Of a stretch of DNA of 64,000 nucleotides, positions 26,604 to 35,366 are shown piece after piece. The notes beneath the pieces are model-generated. The model was not told the origin of the DNA. It saw nothing but the letters and a program-made list of their open reading frames with translations, and did no database searches. Position 1 is the first letter of the stretch. Every line of letters begins with the position of its first letter. Made by a program: the position numbers and the translations under genes. Origin of the DNA: Simiduia agarivorans SA1 = DSM 21679 (lineage in GTDB: Bacteria; Pseudomonadota; Gammaproteobacteria; Pseudomonadales; Cellvibrionaceae); NCBI RefSeq assembly GCF_000305785.2, contig NC_018868.3, forward strand, positions 1,598,001 through 1,662,000, in the 5' to 3' direction.

Positions 26604-27280
26604 TAATCTGCCACCCGGGTATATCGCGCAACCAGCGCCGGTAAGTCTGACAGGATCAGCGCTTTGAGCTCGATATCCGAGGCTTCCAGCACCTGTGCCA
26701 GCCGGGCCGGATTCAAGACCCCTTCACATTGGCGGGCCCAGGGACGAAAACTCAGGTGCCAGGGCTCCGGGGCCACGCCGCCCAGATCTTCCCGGTAGGG
26801 TCGATACCAATCGCTCTGCTGGTCAAGCCAGCCCGTCAGCCACTGGTGGAAGCCAGCCATCGCGCCGTCACACTCAGCCTGGGTCAATTGCACCTGATAA
26901 CCTTCGACACAAACCCCCGCATCATAGATATCCAGGTCGGTGCCCCAATGGTGGCGAGACAAGCCAGGCAGCGCCGACCAGCGCAAAATGGCCGCCAGCC
27001 GCTGCTCTTCACTGAGCCGCTCCGCCTGCAATACCTGCCCCTGGCTATCCAACAACGGACGTTGCCCCCGCGCCTTGGCATTGAATATGGCTAACTGGCG
27101 CTCAAAATCCCGGTATCCGCTCGCCACGGCCGGTTGAAAACCCGCCGACTCGGCCGCCTGCAGCAACGGTTGCAGAGCTTCAATCACGGTGGGATGCAAG
27201 CGTCCGCCACGACATGCGCTCAGTGGCGGAGGGGTAAGGCCCAGGCAAAGATCGGGACAGAGTTCGGCGAAGGGAGTCAT
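26603..27280 (-). CDS. M15-family D-alanyl-D-alanine carboxypeptidase (LdcB/VanY-like)
   Basis: 225 residues. Zinc-peptidase motifs of the M15B family are all seen: SGYRDFERQLAIFNAK, LSRHHWGTDLDIYD (zinc His and Asp) and the final EPWHLSF (zinc His). It would cleave the D-Ala-D-Ala or L-lysyl/DAP-D-Ala bond of peptidoglycan peptides. No signal peptide is evident at MTPFAELCPDLCLGLTPPP, so it is probably cytoplasmic, as in muropeptide recycling, or the true start lies elsewhere. First gene of the run that continues with the HAD phosphatase and cysE. Confidence 0.85.
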   Translation of the reverse strand: MTPFAELCPDLCLGLTPPPLSACRGGRLHPTVIEALQPLLQAAESAGFQPAVASGYRDFERQLAIFNAKARGQRPLLDSQGQVLQAERLSEEQRLAAILRWSALPGLSRHHWGTDLDIYDAGVCVEGYQVQLTQAECDGAMAGFHQWLTGWLDQQSDWYRPYREDLGGVAPEPWHLSFRPWARQCEGVLNPARLAQVLEASDIELKALILSDLPALVARYTRVAD

Positions 27281-27387
27281 AATTCCGGATTGCGCTTATC
27301 AAATCTGACTGTATTATAGCGATTGGACATATAAAGGCACACGAGCACTTCGCCGTGTCAGACATAACAACCTGTGGGAGTCCACCT

Positions 27388-27669
27388 ATGGCAGCCAGCC
27401 AGAGTGACCTGTTGCAACTGAAAAATCTGGGCGCAGCATCCGTCAACATTCTGCACGCGATCGGCATCAACAGTTACGACGACCTTAAAGCGGTTGGACC
27501 GGTTAACGCCTATCGTCGAATCAAGGCCAGAGGTATTAATGTCTCCAAGGTAATGTTATATGCTCTGCAAGGCGCGCTTACCGATACTCACTGGAACGAC
27601 CTGGCCCCGGACCTGAAGGCCAAACTGGTTGAGGAAGCCGAGCGCGAAAGCGAAGCCACTCCCGGCTGA
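27388..27669 (+). CDS. TfoX C-terminal domain protein
   Basis: 93 residues from the ATG of MAASQSDLLQ, preceded by GGGAG; an upstream frame extends 11 codons but lacks support. LLQLKNLGAASVNILHAIGINSYDDLKAVGPVNAYRRIKARGINVSKVMLYALQGALTDTHWNDL matches the TfoX/Sxy C-terminal helix-hairpin-helix-like domain. The N-terminal TfoX domain, needed by the competence regulators of Vibrio/Haemophilus, is absent. A role in natural competence is therefore uncertain; free-standing TfoX_C proteins are widespread and uncharacterised. The cNMP-binding gene follows 24 bases on. Confidence 0.82.
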   Translation: MAASQSDLLQLKNLGAASVNILHAIGINSYDDLKAVGPVNAYRRIKARGINVSKVMLYALQGALTDTHWNDLAPDLKAKLVEEAERESEATPG

Positions 27670-27693
27670 CGCCAGCAAAAAGGCGAAGGAATC

Positions 27694-28470
27694 ATGCACC
27701 TACCGGATAGCCAGCCGGACCACCTCACAGACCTGTCCGGCAAATTGCGCGGACTCACAGAAATTATTTTGCAACATTGCCCGGTGGGCGATGCCATTCA
27801 GACCGATGCCTGCGCGGATCTGTTCGACGGCCGGGCGGAGAAACAATTGCTGCTGATTACGGATGGTCAGGTCAAACTGGAACGCCAGGGCAAGGCCATT
27901 CTGCATTTTGAGCGCGGCGACCTGCTGGGCCTGTCGCGCGCACTGCAACTGCCCGAGGGCAAACTGGTGGTGGAAGAAAGCGCCAGTTTTGTGCCGGTCA
28001 ATCGCGATGACCTAATGACCCAGGTCAACGCCAGCCCGGAGCTGCAGAAGCACTGGGCCTACTTCCTGATCTGCCTCGCCACTTATTATCGCGAAGCCCT
28101 GACGCTGGAAAAACGTGCTCACTTCCAACCCAGCACCGGCTTTATGTCTTATGGCCCCGGTGAAACCATCATCGCGCAGGGCGAAACGGCCGATTGCGTG
28201 TATACACTGTTGGAGGGTAAAGCTTACGCCACCCGCGACGGCGTCAGAGTGGGCGACATACACACCGATGAAGTCTTTGGCGCCCTGGCGGTATTTACCC
28301 GCCAACCCCGCAATGCCAGCGTCATCGCCGAAACCGATTGTTCGGTCATGGCCGTGCGCAAGGAAGACTTTATCGACCTGGTAGAACACCAACCCCAGAT
28401 TTGTATCAGCCTGATCGAAGAAATGGCCGACAAAATCAACCAACTGAACCAGCAACTGGCCGCCAGTTAA
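27694..28470 (+). CDS. Cyclic-nucleotide-binding domain protein
   Basis: 258 residues. A C-terminal cNMP-binding (CAP_ED) domain spans about 140-245: FMSYGPGETIIAQGETADCVYTLLEGKAYATRDGVRVGDIHTDEVFGALAVFTRQPRNASVIAETDCSVMAV. The usual phosphate-binding cassette (FGExALxxxxPRxAxV) appears here as FGALAVFTRQPRNASV, with Ala where cAMP binders have Glu, so ligand binding is doubtful. The N-terminal half looks like a degenerate second CNBD (LLLITDGQVKLERQGKAILHFERGDLLGLSRAL). There is no HTH domain, so it is not a CRP-type regulator. It is cotranscribed with the TfoX_C gene. Confidence 0.8.
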   Translation: MHLPDSQPDHLTDLSGKLRGLTEIILQHCPVGDAIQTDACADLFDGRAEKQLLLITDGQVKLERQGKAILHFERGDLLGLSRALQLPEGKLVVEESASFVPVNRDDLMTQVNASPELQKHWAYFLICLATYYREALTLEKRAHFQPSTGFMSYGPGETIIAQGETADCVYTLLEGKAYATRDGVRVGDIHTDEVFGALAVFTRQPRNASVIAETDCSVMAVRKEDFIDLVEHQPQICISLIEEMADKINQLNQQLAAS

Positions 28471-28498
28471 TTTTTGTAAACCCCGATTGAATTTTTCC

Positions 28499-28528
28499 CG
28501 CCCGGACGCATCTATAGATGCGTGGGCG
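28499..28528. repeat. Perfect palindrome with GC clamp upstream of htpX
   Basis: The 18-base perfect palindrome ACGCATCTATAGATGCGT at 28506-28523 is flanked by CGCCC and GGGCG, giving a stem of 14 pairs with a two-base bulge. It lies 28 bases after the cNMP gene and 40 before htpX. No T tract follows directly, so it is a poor terminator; an operator or an mRNA hairpin is plausible. Confidence 0.6.
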
Positions 28529-28567
28529 GCGTATGCCCGTTAACTTTTTGAGGATTGTCTGATCGTG

Positions 28568-29458
28568 ATGCGAATTGGTTTGTTCCTGTTGACCAACCTG
28601 GCTGTGATACTGGTGGCCAGCCTGGTGTTGAATATACTGGGCGTGGGCTCCTATCTGGATGCTTCGGGCTCGGGCCTGAACCTCACCAACCTGCTGATTT
28701 TCTGTGCTGTGTTTGGCATGACCGGCAGCCTGTTCTCCCTGTTCATTTCCAAATGGATGGCCAAGCGTGCCACTGGCACCCGGATCATTGAACAGCCCCG
28801 CAATGCACAAGAGCAATGGCTGGTGCAAACCGTCAAGCGCCTAGCGGACAAGGCCGGCATCGGCATGCCCGAAGTGGGAATTTTTCCCGCCCAGGAATCC
28901 AATGCCTTTGCCACCGGCTGGAACCGCAACGAAGCTCTGGTGGCGGTCAGCCAGGGTTTGCTGGACCGCTTCAGTCAGCAGGAAGCCGAGGCCGTTCTCG
29001 CCCATGAGATCGGCCACGTGGCCAATGGCGATATGATCACCCTGTCGTTGATTCAGGGTGTGGTGAATACCTTTGTGATGTTCTTTGCCCGCATCATCGG
29101 CAGCACCGTGGACCGGGTGGTATTCAAAAACGAAGAAGGTCATGGCATCGGTTTTTATATTGTGACCTTCATCGCCGAAATGGTGCTGGGCATTCTTGCC
29201 TCGATCATCGTGATGAAATTTTCCCGCTGGCGGGAATTCCGTGCCGACGCCGCCGGCGCCACGCTGGCCAGCCGTCAGGGCATGATCGGTGCGCTCGCCC
29301 GGCTGAAGGCCGAACAGGATGCCCGCATCCAATCGAGCATGCCCGACAGCCTTTACGCCTTCGGCATCAGCAGTGGTGCCAAGCAAAGTCTGGCCGCTCT
29401 CTTTTCCAGCCACCCGCCTTTGGAAGACCGCATCCGGGCACTGCAAAGCGCGGCATAA
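28568..29458 (+). CDS. htpX: Membrane metalloprotease HtpX
   Basis: 296 residues from ATG 28568; a GTG immediately before it (28565) would give the MMRI start seen in E. coli. Two N-terminal membrane helices ([23 protein letters not shown] and [19 protein letters not shown]), the zinc motif [15 protein letters not shown] (HEIGH near residue 141), further helices at about 155-175 and 195-215, and the third ligand in EFRADAAGA. HtpX degrades misfolded inner-membrane proteins with FtsH, whose gene is also in the window. I did not find a convincing sigma-32 promoter. Ends in a strong terminator. Confidence 0.96.
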   Translation: MRIGLFLLTNLAVILVASLVLNILGVGSYLDASGSGLNLTNLLIFCAVFGMTGSLFSLFISKWMAKRATGTRIIEQPRNAQEQWLVQTVKRLADKAGIGMPEVGIFPAQESNAFATGWNRNEALVAVSQGLLDRFSQQEAEAVLAHEIGHVANGDMITLSLIQGVVNTFVMFFARIIGSTVDRVVFKNEEGHGIGFYIVTFIAEMVLGILASIIVMKFSRWREFRADAAGATLASRQGMIGALARLKAEQDARIQSSMPDSLYAFGISSGAKQSLAALFSSHPPLEDRIRALQSAA

Positions 29459-29470
29459 TTCCCTACACTA

Positions 29471-29498
29471 CCGGCCTCACACGAGGCCGGTTTTTTTT
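29471..29498 (+). terminator. Terminator of htpX, abutting the next start codon
   Basis: Stem CCGGCCTC/GAGGCCGG with loop ACAC and eight T residues at 29491-29498. The ATG of the Rieske gene begins at 29500, only one base after the T tract. Confidence 0.92.
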
Positions 29499-29499
29499 G

Positions 29500-29844
29500 A
29501 TGACCCTGCATGCTCTCTGCGCCACAAGCGCCATTGGCGAAGGCCAGTGCAAACAATTTGAAATCGATGACCACAAACTGTTCGTGGTCCACTATCACGG
29601 GCAGTTTTACGCCTACCGCAACCGCTGCCCGCATCTGGGCATCGAACTGCAGTGGCAACCCGACCAATTCCTGGACTACGACGGTGAACTGATCCAGTGC
29701 AGCACCCACAACGCCCTGTTTGTCATTGAAGACGGCGAGTGCGTGGCCGGCCCCTGCCGGGGCGCGGCGCTGGAATCCCTCCCGCTGACCGTGACCAAAG
29801 GCGAACTTATAGTCAACTTGCCACCACCGGCAACACTTCGGTGA
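29500..29844 (+). CDS. Rieske (2Fe-2S) domain protein
   Basis: 114 residues consisting of one Rieske ferredoxin domain. The two cluster-binding motifs are present: NRCPHLGIELQW (C-x-H) and IQCSTHNALFVIEDGECVAGPCRGAAL (C-x-x-H). No membrane anchor or signal peptide, so it is a soluble ferredoxin-like electron carrier of unknown partner. The ATG directly follows the htpX terminator and has no Shine-Dalgarno outside the hairpin. It must therefore be translated from read-through transcript or from a leaderless start. The 3' end overlaps convergent sfsA by 32 bases. Confidence 0.87.
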   Translation: MTLHALCATSAIGEGQCKQFEIDDHKLFVVHYHGQFYAYRNRCPHLGIELQWQPDQFLDYDGELIQCSTHNALFVIEDGECVAGPCRGAALESLPLTVTKGELIVNLPPPATLR

Positions 29845-30520
29845 GCTCAACCGACGCAGCGCTCATGCGCGCCCGCCAGGCCATGACTTCCACGCCTGCC
29901 GCCTGTGCCTGCGTCAACAGATCTGCGTAGGTCGGGTCAATATGCCGCGCGGCGGCCACCTGGGAAATGCCCGAATGCTGCACGCAGAAAAACAGTACCG
30001 CACGATGGCCGGCGGCGACCATGGCCATCAGTTCCTGCAGGTGTTTGGCGCCGCGACTGCTCACCGCATCGGGGAAGTAACCCTTGCCGTCACCCTCGTG
30101 CAACGTGACGTTTTTGACCTCTACATAACAGTCCGGTAAATCCTCGCCCGAAAGCAACAAATCGATGCGCGAGCCTTCCCCGTATTTGACCTCGCGTTTC
30201 AGTTCGCGGTAGCCCGCGAACGCCGGCACCTGGCCCGAACGGATCAGTTCCTCCACCAGCGCATTGGCCCTGTGGGTATTGATGCCCGCCAGATGGCCAT
30301 CGGGCGTGGTAGCAATTTCCCAGGTGTGTGGATACTTGCGCGTTTTGGATTCAGACAGGGAGTACCAACAGGCACTGCCCGGCGCCAGACAGGCGCGCAT
30401 GGAGCCGGTGTTGGGGCAATGGATGGTAATCGTCTCCCCTTCAGGGGTCATCACATCGGCGAGAAAGCGTTTGTAGCGTTTTATCAGGTGTCCCTGAATC
30501 AATGGTGGCGAAAACTTCAT
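29813..30520 (-). CDS. sfsA: SfsA family protein (sugar fermentation stimulation)
   Basis: 235 residues, standard length. MKFSPPLIQGHLIKRYKRFLADV, HCPNTGSMRACLAPGSACWYS, KYPHTWEIA, YGEGSRIDLLL and the nuclease-fold block CYVEVKNVTL (ExK) then FPDAVSSRGAKHLQEL are all typical. E. coli SfsA was described as a DNA-binding stimulator of maltose metabolism, while the fold is that of a PD-(D/E)xK nuclease; its true biochemical role is unsettled. Divergent from dksA (179 bases between). Confidence 0.93.
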   Translation of the reverse strand: MKFSPPLIQGHLIKRYKRFLADVMTPEGETITIHCPNTGSMRACLAPGSACWYSLSESKTRKYPHTWEIATTPDGHLAGINTHRANALVEELIRSGQVPAFAGYRELKREVKYGEGSRIDLLLSGEDLPDCYVEVKNVTLHEGDGKGYFPDAVSSRGAKHLQELMAMVAAGHRAVLFFCVQHSGISQVAAARHIDPTYADLLTQAQAAGVEVMAWRARMSAASVELTEVLPVVAS

Positions 30521-30699
30521 AAATAACCTTGTTTATTTTTTGTACTGCCGTGGGACTTTTAGCGCGCCGTGCGCGGCAAAATACTGGCAGCACCAGAAGG
30601 AATCTGGTAGTTTGCAGCGTTCTTTGGGGCAAGGGGCTTGAAAAGCCTTTCCGCACCCCCATTCTGCTCAACCCGGAAGTTTACAGAAGAGGCGTCACT

Positions 30700-31143
30700 A
30701 TGCCCAAAACCGCAGCGAAAGAAGCTCATATGGAAGCCACAGGCTTCACGCCCTACAAGGAAAAGAAGGGCGAGGAGTACATGAATGAAAACCAGCGGAA
30801 CCACTTCCGCAGTATCCTGCTCAACTGGAAACGCGAGCTGATGGAAGAAGTGGATCGCACCATGAGCCACATGAAGGACGAAGCGGCCAACTTCCCGGAC
30901 CCGGCCGATCGCGCCAGTCAGGAAGAAGAGTTCAGCCTGGAACTGCGCACCCGCGACCGCGAGCGCAAGCTGATCAAAAAAATTGACAGCACCATTGAAC
31001 TGATCGATAGCGACGACTACGGCTACTGCGACACCTGTGGCGTCGAAATCGGCATCCGTCGCCTGGAAGCCCGCCCCACCGCCACCTTGTGTGTGGACTG
31101 CAAAACCCTGGCCGAAATCAAAGAAAAGCAGATCGGCGGCTAA
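30700..31143 (+). CDS. dksA: RNA polymerase-binding transcription factor DksA
   Basis: 147 residues from ATG 30700, with AGAGG eight bases upstream; the longer frame to 30529 is unsupported. The coiled-coil tip [12 protein letters not shown], carrying the two essential acidic residues of the DxxDxA motif, is intact. So are the four zinc cysteines, CDTCGVEIG and CVDCKTLAE. DksA works with ppGpp in the secondary channel of RNA polymerase to repress rRNA and stimulate amino-acid promoters. gluQ follows 48 bases downstream, the usual gammaproteobacterial pair. Confidence 0.97.
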   Translation: MPKTAAKEAHMEATGFTPYKEKKGEEYMNENQRNHFRSILLNWKRELMEEVDRTMSHMKDEAANFPDPADRASQEEEFSLELRTRDRERKLIKKIDSTIELIDSDDYGYCDTCGVEIGIRRLEARPTATLCVDCKTLAEIKEKQIGG

Positions 31144-31191
31144 CCCGTTCTGCCTGCACCGGCGCCCTGCGCGCCGGCTGCCCTGCACCCG

Positions 31192-32091
31192 ATGACCTCT
31201 CACACCTACCGGGGTCGCTTTGCCCCCTCACCCACCGGCCCGCTGCATTTCGGCAGCTTATTGGCGGCACTCGCCAGTTACCTGGACGCCCGCGCACACG
31301 GTGGCACCTGGCTGGTGCGTATGGAAGATCTGGACCCACCCCGCGAACAGGCGGGTGCGGCCGAACACATACTGCACGCCCTGTCGGTTCACGGCCTGAA
31401 CAGCGACGAGCCGGTACTGTATCAATCGCACCGATTGCCAGCCTACGAACAGCAACTGCACGCATTGACCGCGCGCGGTCTGGTTTACCCCTGCAACTGC
31501 AACCGCGCCCGCCTGCAGGTATTGGGCAGGGTGTATGACCGCCACTGTCTGCACAATCCGCCCACAGGGACCGACGATTGCGCCCTGCGCCTGAAGATCC
31601 CGTACCCCGATCAACCGGTGGCCTTTAACGATAGGATCCAGGGCCCGCAACAGCAGACGCCGGCACAGGATTTCGGCGACTACATCCTGAAGCGCAAAGA
31701 TGGCTTGCACGCCTACCAGCTGGCCGTGGTGGTGGATGACATTTTTCAGCACATCACTCACGTGGTACGCGGCAGCGATCTGCTGGACGTCAGCGCCCGG
31801 CAACAAAGCCTGTTCAGCATACTGGGTCAGACGGCGCCCGCCTGGGCCCATATCCCGGTGATCAACAACGACCAGGGTCAGAAGCTCAGCAAGCAAAACC
31901 ACGCGCCGGCACTCGACCTGAACTGCCCCACAGACAACCTCTGGCATGCGCTCCGTTTGCTCGGCCAATCGCCCGAGCCCACCTGGCAAACACTCGCGCC
32001 GGATGCATTGCTGATGGCCGCAACGCCGCGCTGGGATCTGAAGCGGGTCCCCCGCCGGATGGCAATTACCGACCCGGCCTACAGCCGATAA
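31192..32091 (+). CDS. gluQ: Glutamyl-Q tRNA(Asp) synthetase
   Basis: 299 residues, like GluRS truncated after the catalytic domain. The class I signatures are RGRFAPSPTGPLHFGSLLAALASYLDAR (HIGH-like HFGS) and GQKLSKQN (KMSKS-like). Zinc-type ligands CNCNRARL and YDRHC are present, and there is no anticodon-binding domain. It attaches glutamate to the queuosine base at position 34 of tRNA-Asp. Between dksA and the cbr genes, as in Pseudomonas. Confidence 0.95.
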   Translation: MTSHTYRGRFAPSPTGPLHFGSLLAALASYLDARAHGGTWLVRMEDLDPPREQAGAAEHILHALSVHGLNSDEPVLYQSHRLPAYEQQLHALTARGLVYPCNCNRARLQVLGRVYDRHCLHNPPTGTDDCALRLKIPYPDQPVAFNDRIQGPQQQTPAQDFGDYILKRKDGLHAYQLAVVVDDIFQHITHVVRGSDLLDVSARQQSLFSILGQTAPAWAHIPVINNDQGQKLSKQNHAPALDLNCPTDNLWHALRLLGQSPEPTWQTLAPDALLMAATPRWDLKRVPRRMAITDPAYSR

Positions 32092-32160
32092 CGGCCAACG
32101 GTTGCCAAGCCGGAGCGCGCCACTTACCATCCGTCCTTTCCCGAGCCACTGCCCAGCCCT

Positions 32161-32343
32161 ATGCCCAACCAACGCCTGATTATCCTGCTGCTGCTGGTGG
32201 CCTACATCTTTTCGCCCACCCTGTTTGGCTGGGTCATCAACCCGGAAGGCTCCTGGTACCGCCCTTTTATCATCTGGGTTCTGATCATAGTAATCGCTTA
32301 CTTCATCCAGTCTGCCAGCAAGAGACGCCGCCATGACCCTTAG
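32161..32343 (+). CDS. Small two-helix membrane protein overlapping cbrA (CbrX-like)
   Basis: 60 residues, MPNQRLIILLLLVAYIFSPTLFGWVINPEGSWYRPFIIWVLIIVIAYFIQSASKRRRHDP. Two membrane helices (about 5-25 and 36-52) and a basic C-terminal tail. It overlaps the cbrA start by 11 bases in another frame, which suggests translational coupling. A similar small ORF precedes cbrA in Pseudomonas, reported as cbrX; the match here rests on position and character rather than on sequence comparison. Confidence 0.75.
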   Translation: MPNQRLIILLLLVAYIFSPTLFGWVINPEGSWYRPFIIWVLIIVIAYFIQSASKRRRHDP

Positions 32344-35302
32344 CCTTGGTCAGGTATCGCTGCTGTGCGTCGGTTACCTGCTGGTGATTTTCGGCGTGGC
32401 CTGGATTACCGAGCGGGGCTGGATCCCCGACAAGATCGTTCGCCACCCCATCACCTATATTTTGTCGCTCGGCATCTTCGCCAGTGCCTGGTCCTTTTAC
32501 GGCGTGGTGGACCTGGCATTCCAGTATGGCTACGGTGCACTCGCCTATTATCTGGGTACCGGTGCCCTGTTCCTGTTTGCACCGGTCGCGATCCGCCCCC
32601 TGGCCGAACTGGCCCGCCGCTACCAGATCCATTCGCTTGCCGACCTGCTGGTGTTCCGTTACCACTCCAACTGGCTGGGGGCACTGGCCACCCTGTGCAT
32701 GTTACTGGCGGTGTTACCGCTGCTGACCCTGCAGATCCAGGCAGTGACCGATACCCTGCGGATCATCACCGAGGACCAGGTGCCGGATCTGGGCCTGGCC
32801 CAGACCGGCGTAACCCTGAAGCAGTTCCTGGCATTTATGTACTGCGCGCTGGTGGCCACCTTTACCATCATGTTCGGTTCCAACCGGGAGCAGCACCGGG
32901 GCATGATCACCGCCATGGCGCTGGAATCTTTGCTCAAGGTCGCCGCCATGTGCGCTGTGGGGATTTTCGCCCTGTTTTTTGTCTTTGACGGCGTTGCCGG
33001 TCTGGACCAATGGCTGCTGGAGCACCCGGAAAACCTGGCATTGCTCCACAACCCCATGAAGGACTCGGCCAGCTCGACCCTGATCCTGGTGTTTTTCGCC
33101 ACCGCCGTGGCCATGCCGCACATTTTTCACATGAGTGTGGTGGAAACACCCATGGAACACTCCACCCAGACTGTAAGCTGGGCCTTCCCGTTGTTCCTCC
33201 TATTTATGGCGTTACCGGTATTCCCGATTCTGTGGGCCGGTTTTGAGCTGGGCGTGCCATTACCGGCGCAATATTTCACCTTGGGCGTGCCCATGGTGGG
33301 CGAGTCCCACTGGCTCACCCTGGTGGCGTTTGTCGGCGGTTTGTCCGCCGCCACCGGTGCCATGGTGGTTATCGCCCTGGCCATGAGTACCATGCTGCTC
33401 AACCATTGGCTGCTGCCATTGCTGCAGATGAGCTACCAGACCGACATCTACGCACGCCTCATGTGGCTGCGCCGGAGTCTGATTGCCGTGGTTTTCCTGG
33501 CCGGCTTCATGCTCTACCTCTGGTTCGACAACGATTTTTCCCTTGCCCAGCTGGCCTTGATGGCGTTTATTGCCACCCTGCAGTTCCTGCCCGCCATTTC
33601 CGCGGTGGCCTACTGGCCGCGCGGCAACCGGTTGGGCGCCAGCTGCGCACTGGGCACCGGCGCCAGCGTCTGGGCACTGGGCTTGTTGTTCCCGTCACTG
33701 TTGGATATCAGCGCCTACCAGATCATGGACTGGACCCTGCCGGTGGGTATTAATTACTGGAGCGAAATCACGCTGATCGCACTCGGCGCCAACACCCTGG
33801 TGTTTGTCAGTCTGTCTCTGTTGACCAGCCAGGGCGAAGACGAGAAATTTTCCGCCGACATCTGCGCCGACGATGAACTCAGCCAGCCCCTGCGCCTGTC
33901 GCTGGAATTGCGCTCGGCACGGGAATTCCGCACCCGTCTGGCCGATGTGCTGGGGCCGCAATCGGCACGCGATGAGGTGGCGCGCGCACTCGGGCAATTG
34001 GGCTTCACCATTGAAGAGCGCCGCCCCTATGCCCTGCGGCGCCTGCGCGATCAGATTGAGGCCAACCTGTCGGGTCTGATGGGGATCGGCATTGCTAACG
34101 ACATTCTCGACCGCTGCATTCCCTACGCGGTCAGCGAGCAACGCCAGACCGCCGACATCAACCTGATGGAATCCCGTCTGGGCCAGCTGCAAACCCACCT
34201 CACGGGTATGGCGGCGGAACTCAACCGCCTGCGCCTGTACCATCGCCAGACCCTGCAATTGCTGCCCATGGCCGCCTGTTCACTCGGGCAGGACGGTGAA
34301 ATCCTGATGTGGAACGACGCCATGGAGAACCTCACCGGTATTGCGGTGAATGACATTACCGGCTCGAGCCTGGAGGACCTGGATGAACCCTGGGGCAGCC
34401 TGATCCGCGGCTTTGCCCAAAGCCAGGACACCCACCTGTACAAGCAGAGCCTGCAACTGCACCAACGCACCCACTGGATCAGCCTGCACAAGGCCTTGCT
34501 GGCGAATGAAGACGACAACCCGGACAGCCTGTTCGACGGTCAGGTGATCCTGCTGGAAGATGTCACCGAGACCCAATTGCTGGAGCAGGAACTGGTACAC
34601 AGCGAACGATTGGCGTCGGTGGGCCGGCTGGCGGCGGGGGTGGCCCACGAAATCGGTAACCCCATCACCGGCATCGCCTGTCTTGCACAAAACCTGCACT
34701 ACGAATCCGACGATCAGGAGGTGCATGAAACTGCCAATCAGATCCTGAGCCAGACCGACCGGGTCTCGCGCATTGTGCATTCCCTCGTGAGCTTCAGCCA
34801 TTCCGGTAACAGTGGCGAAGAGCATCAGGTGGAGCCGATGAATATGTTCAATTGCGCCCAGGAAGCCATCAACCTCATCTCGCTACAGAAAGACCGACAG
34901 CAGGTGGGCTTCAGCAACCACATCGACCCCGAACTGAACCTGCTGGGCGACAGCCAGCGCATGATTCAGGTATTCGTGAATTTGCTGTCAAACGCCCGCG
35001 ATGCCAGCCCCGAAGGCAGCGAAGTGAGCTTGTGGAGCGATATCGACGGCGACTATGCCGTGGTAAGCGTGGAAGACGAGGGCTCCGGCATTCCGCCCGA
35101 GCTGATGGATCGCATCATGGAGCCGTTTTTCACCACCAAGGAACCCGGTCAGGGCACCGGACTCGGCCTGGCCATGGTCTATTCCATTGTCGAGGATCAC
35201 AACGGCACGCTGAACGTCCACAGCCCGGCCGACGAGTCCACCGGACTCGGCACCCGATTTGATATCCGCCTGCCGTTGCCAAACGGGGCGGACACCCATT
35301 GA
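32333..35302 (+). CDS. cbrA: Sensor histidine kinase CbrA with a sodium:solute symporter domain
   Basis: 989 residues. Residues 1-500 form a sodium:solute symporter (SLC5-like) module of about 13 helices (ITYILSLGIFASAWSFYGVVDLAFQYG, ALAYYLGTGALFLFAPVAIRPLAELARRY). A cytoplasmic linker with a PAS domain follows (about 635-745). The HisKA box is GRLAAGVAHEIGNPITGIACLAQNL (His near 771), and the HATPase motifs are FVNLLSNARDAS, EDEGSGIPPEL, EPFFTTKEPGQGTGLGLAMVYSIVEDH. CbrA senses carbon/nitrogen balance, possibly histidine transport, and phosphorylates CbrB. Followed after 64 bases by cbrB and then by a CrcZ-like RNA locus, exactly the Pseudomonas arrangement. Confidence 0.92.
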   Translation: MTLSLGQVSLLCVGYLLVIFGVAWITERGWIPDKIVRHPITYILSLGIFASAWSFYGVVDLAFQYGYGALAYYLGTGALFLFAPVAIRPLAELARRYQIHSLADLLVFRYHSNWLGALATLCMLLAVLPLLTLQIQAVTDTLRIITEDQVPDLGLAQTGVTLKQFLAFMYCALVATFTIMFGSNREQHRGMITAMALESLLKVAAMCAVGIFALFFVFDGVAGLDQWLLEHPENLALLHNPMKDSASSTLILVFFATAVAMPHIFHMSVVETPMEHSTQTVSWAFPLFLLFMALPVFPILWAGFELGVPLPAQYFTLGVPMVGESHWLTLVAFVGGLSAATGAMVVIALAMSTMLLNHWLLPLLQMSYQTDIYARLMWLRRSLIAVVFLAGFMLYLWFDNDFSLAQLALMAFIATLQFLPAISAVAYWPRGNRLGASCALGTGASVWALGLLFPSLLDISAYQIMDWTLPVGINYWSEITLIALGANTLVFVSLSLLTSQGEDEKFSADICADDELSQPLRLSLELRSAREFRTRLADVLGPQSARDEVARALGQLGFTIEERRPYALRRLRDQIEANLSGLMGIGIANDILDRCIPYAVSEQRQTADINLMESRLGQLQTHLTGMAAELNRLRLYHRQTLQLLPMAACSLGQDGEILMWNDAMENLTGIAVNDITGSSLEDLDEPWGSLIRGFAQSQDTHLYKQSLQLHQRTHWISLHKALLANEDDNPDSLFDGQVILLEDVTETQLLEQELVHSERLASVGRLAAGVAHEIGNPITGIACLAQNLHYESDDQEVHETANQILSQTDRVSRIVHSLVSFSHSGNSGEEHQVEPMNMFNCAQEAINLISLQKDRQQVGFSNHIDPELNLLGDSQRMIQVFVNLLSNARDASPEGSEVSLWSDIDGDYAVVSVEDEGSGIPPELMDRIMEPFFTTKEPGQGTGLGLAMVYSIVEDHNGTLNVHSPADESTGLGTRFDIRLPLPNGADTH

Positions 35303-35366
35303 ACCCTTGCATTAACCGCGGAGGTTGGTAACACTAACCCGTTATGTTGTTGCCAAAAGAAACACT

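Noticed and set aside
28470..28567. Sigma-32 heat-shock promoter for htpX
   Set aside because: I looked for CTTGAA and CCCCAT-type boxes at the proper spacing and found only fragments.
31258..32334. 358-residue open frame on the minus strand
   Set aside because: Antisense to gluQ and the small cbr-linked ORF, both supported by motifs or position.
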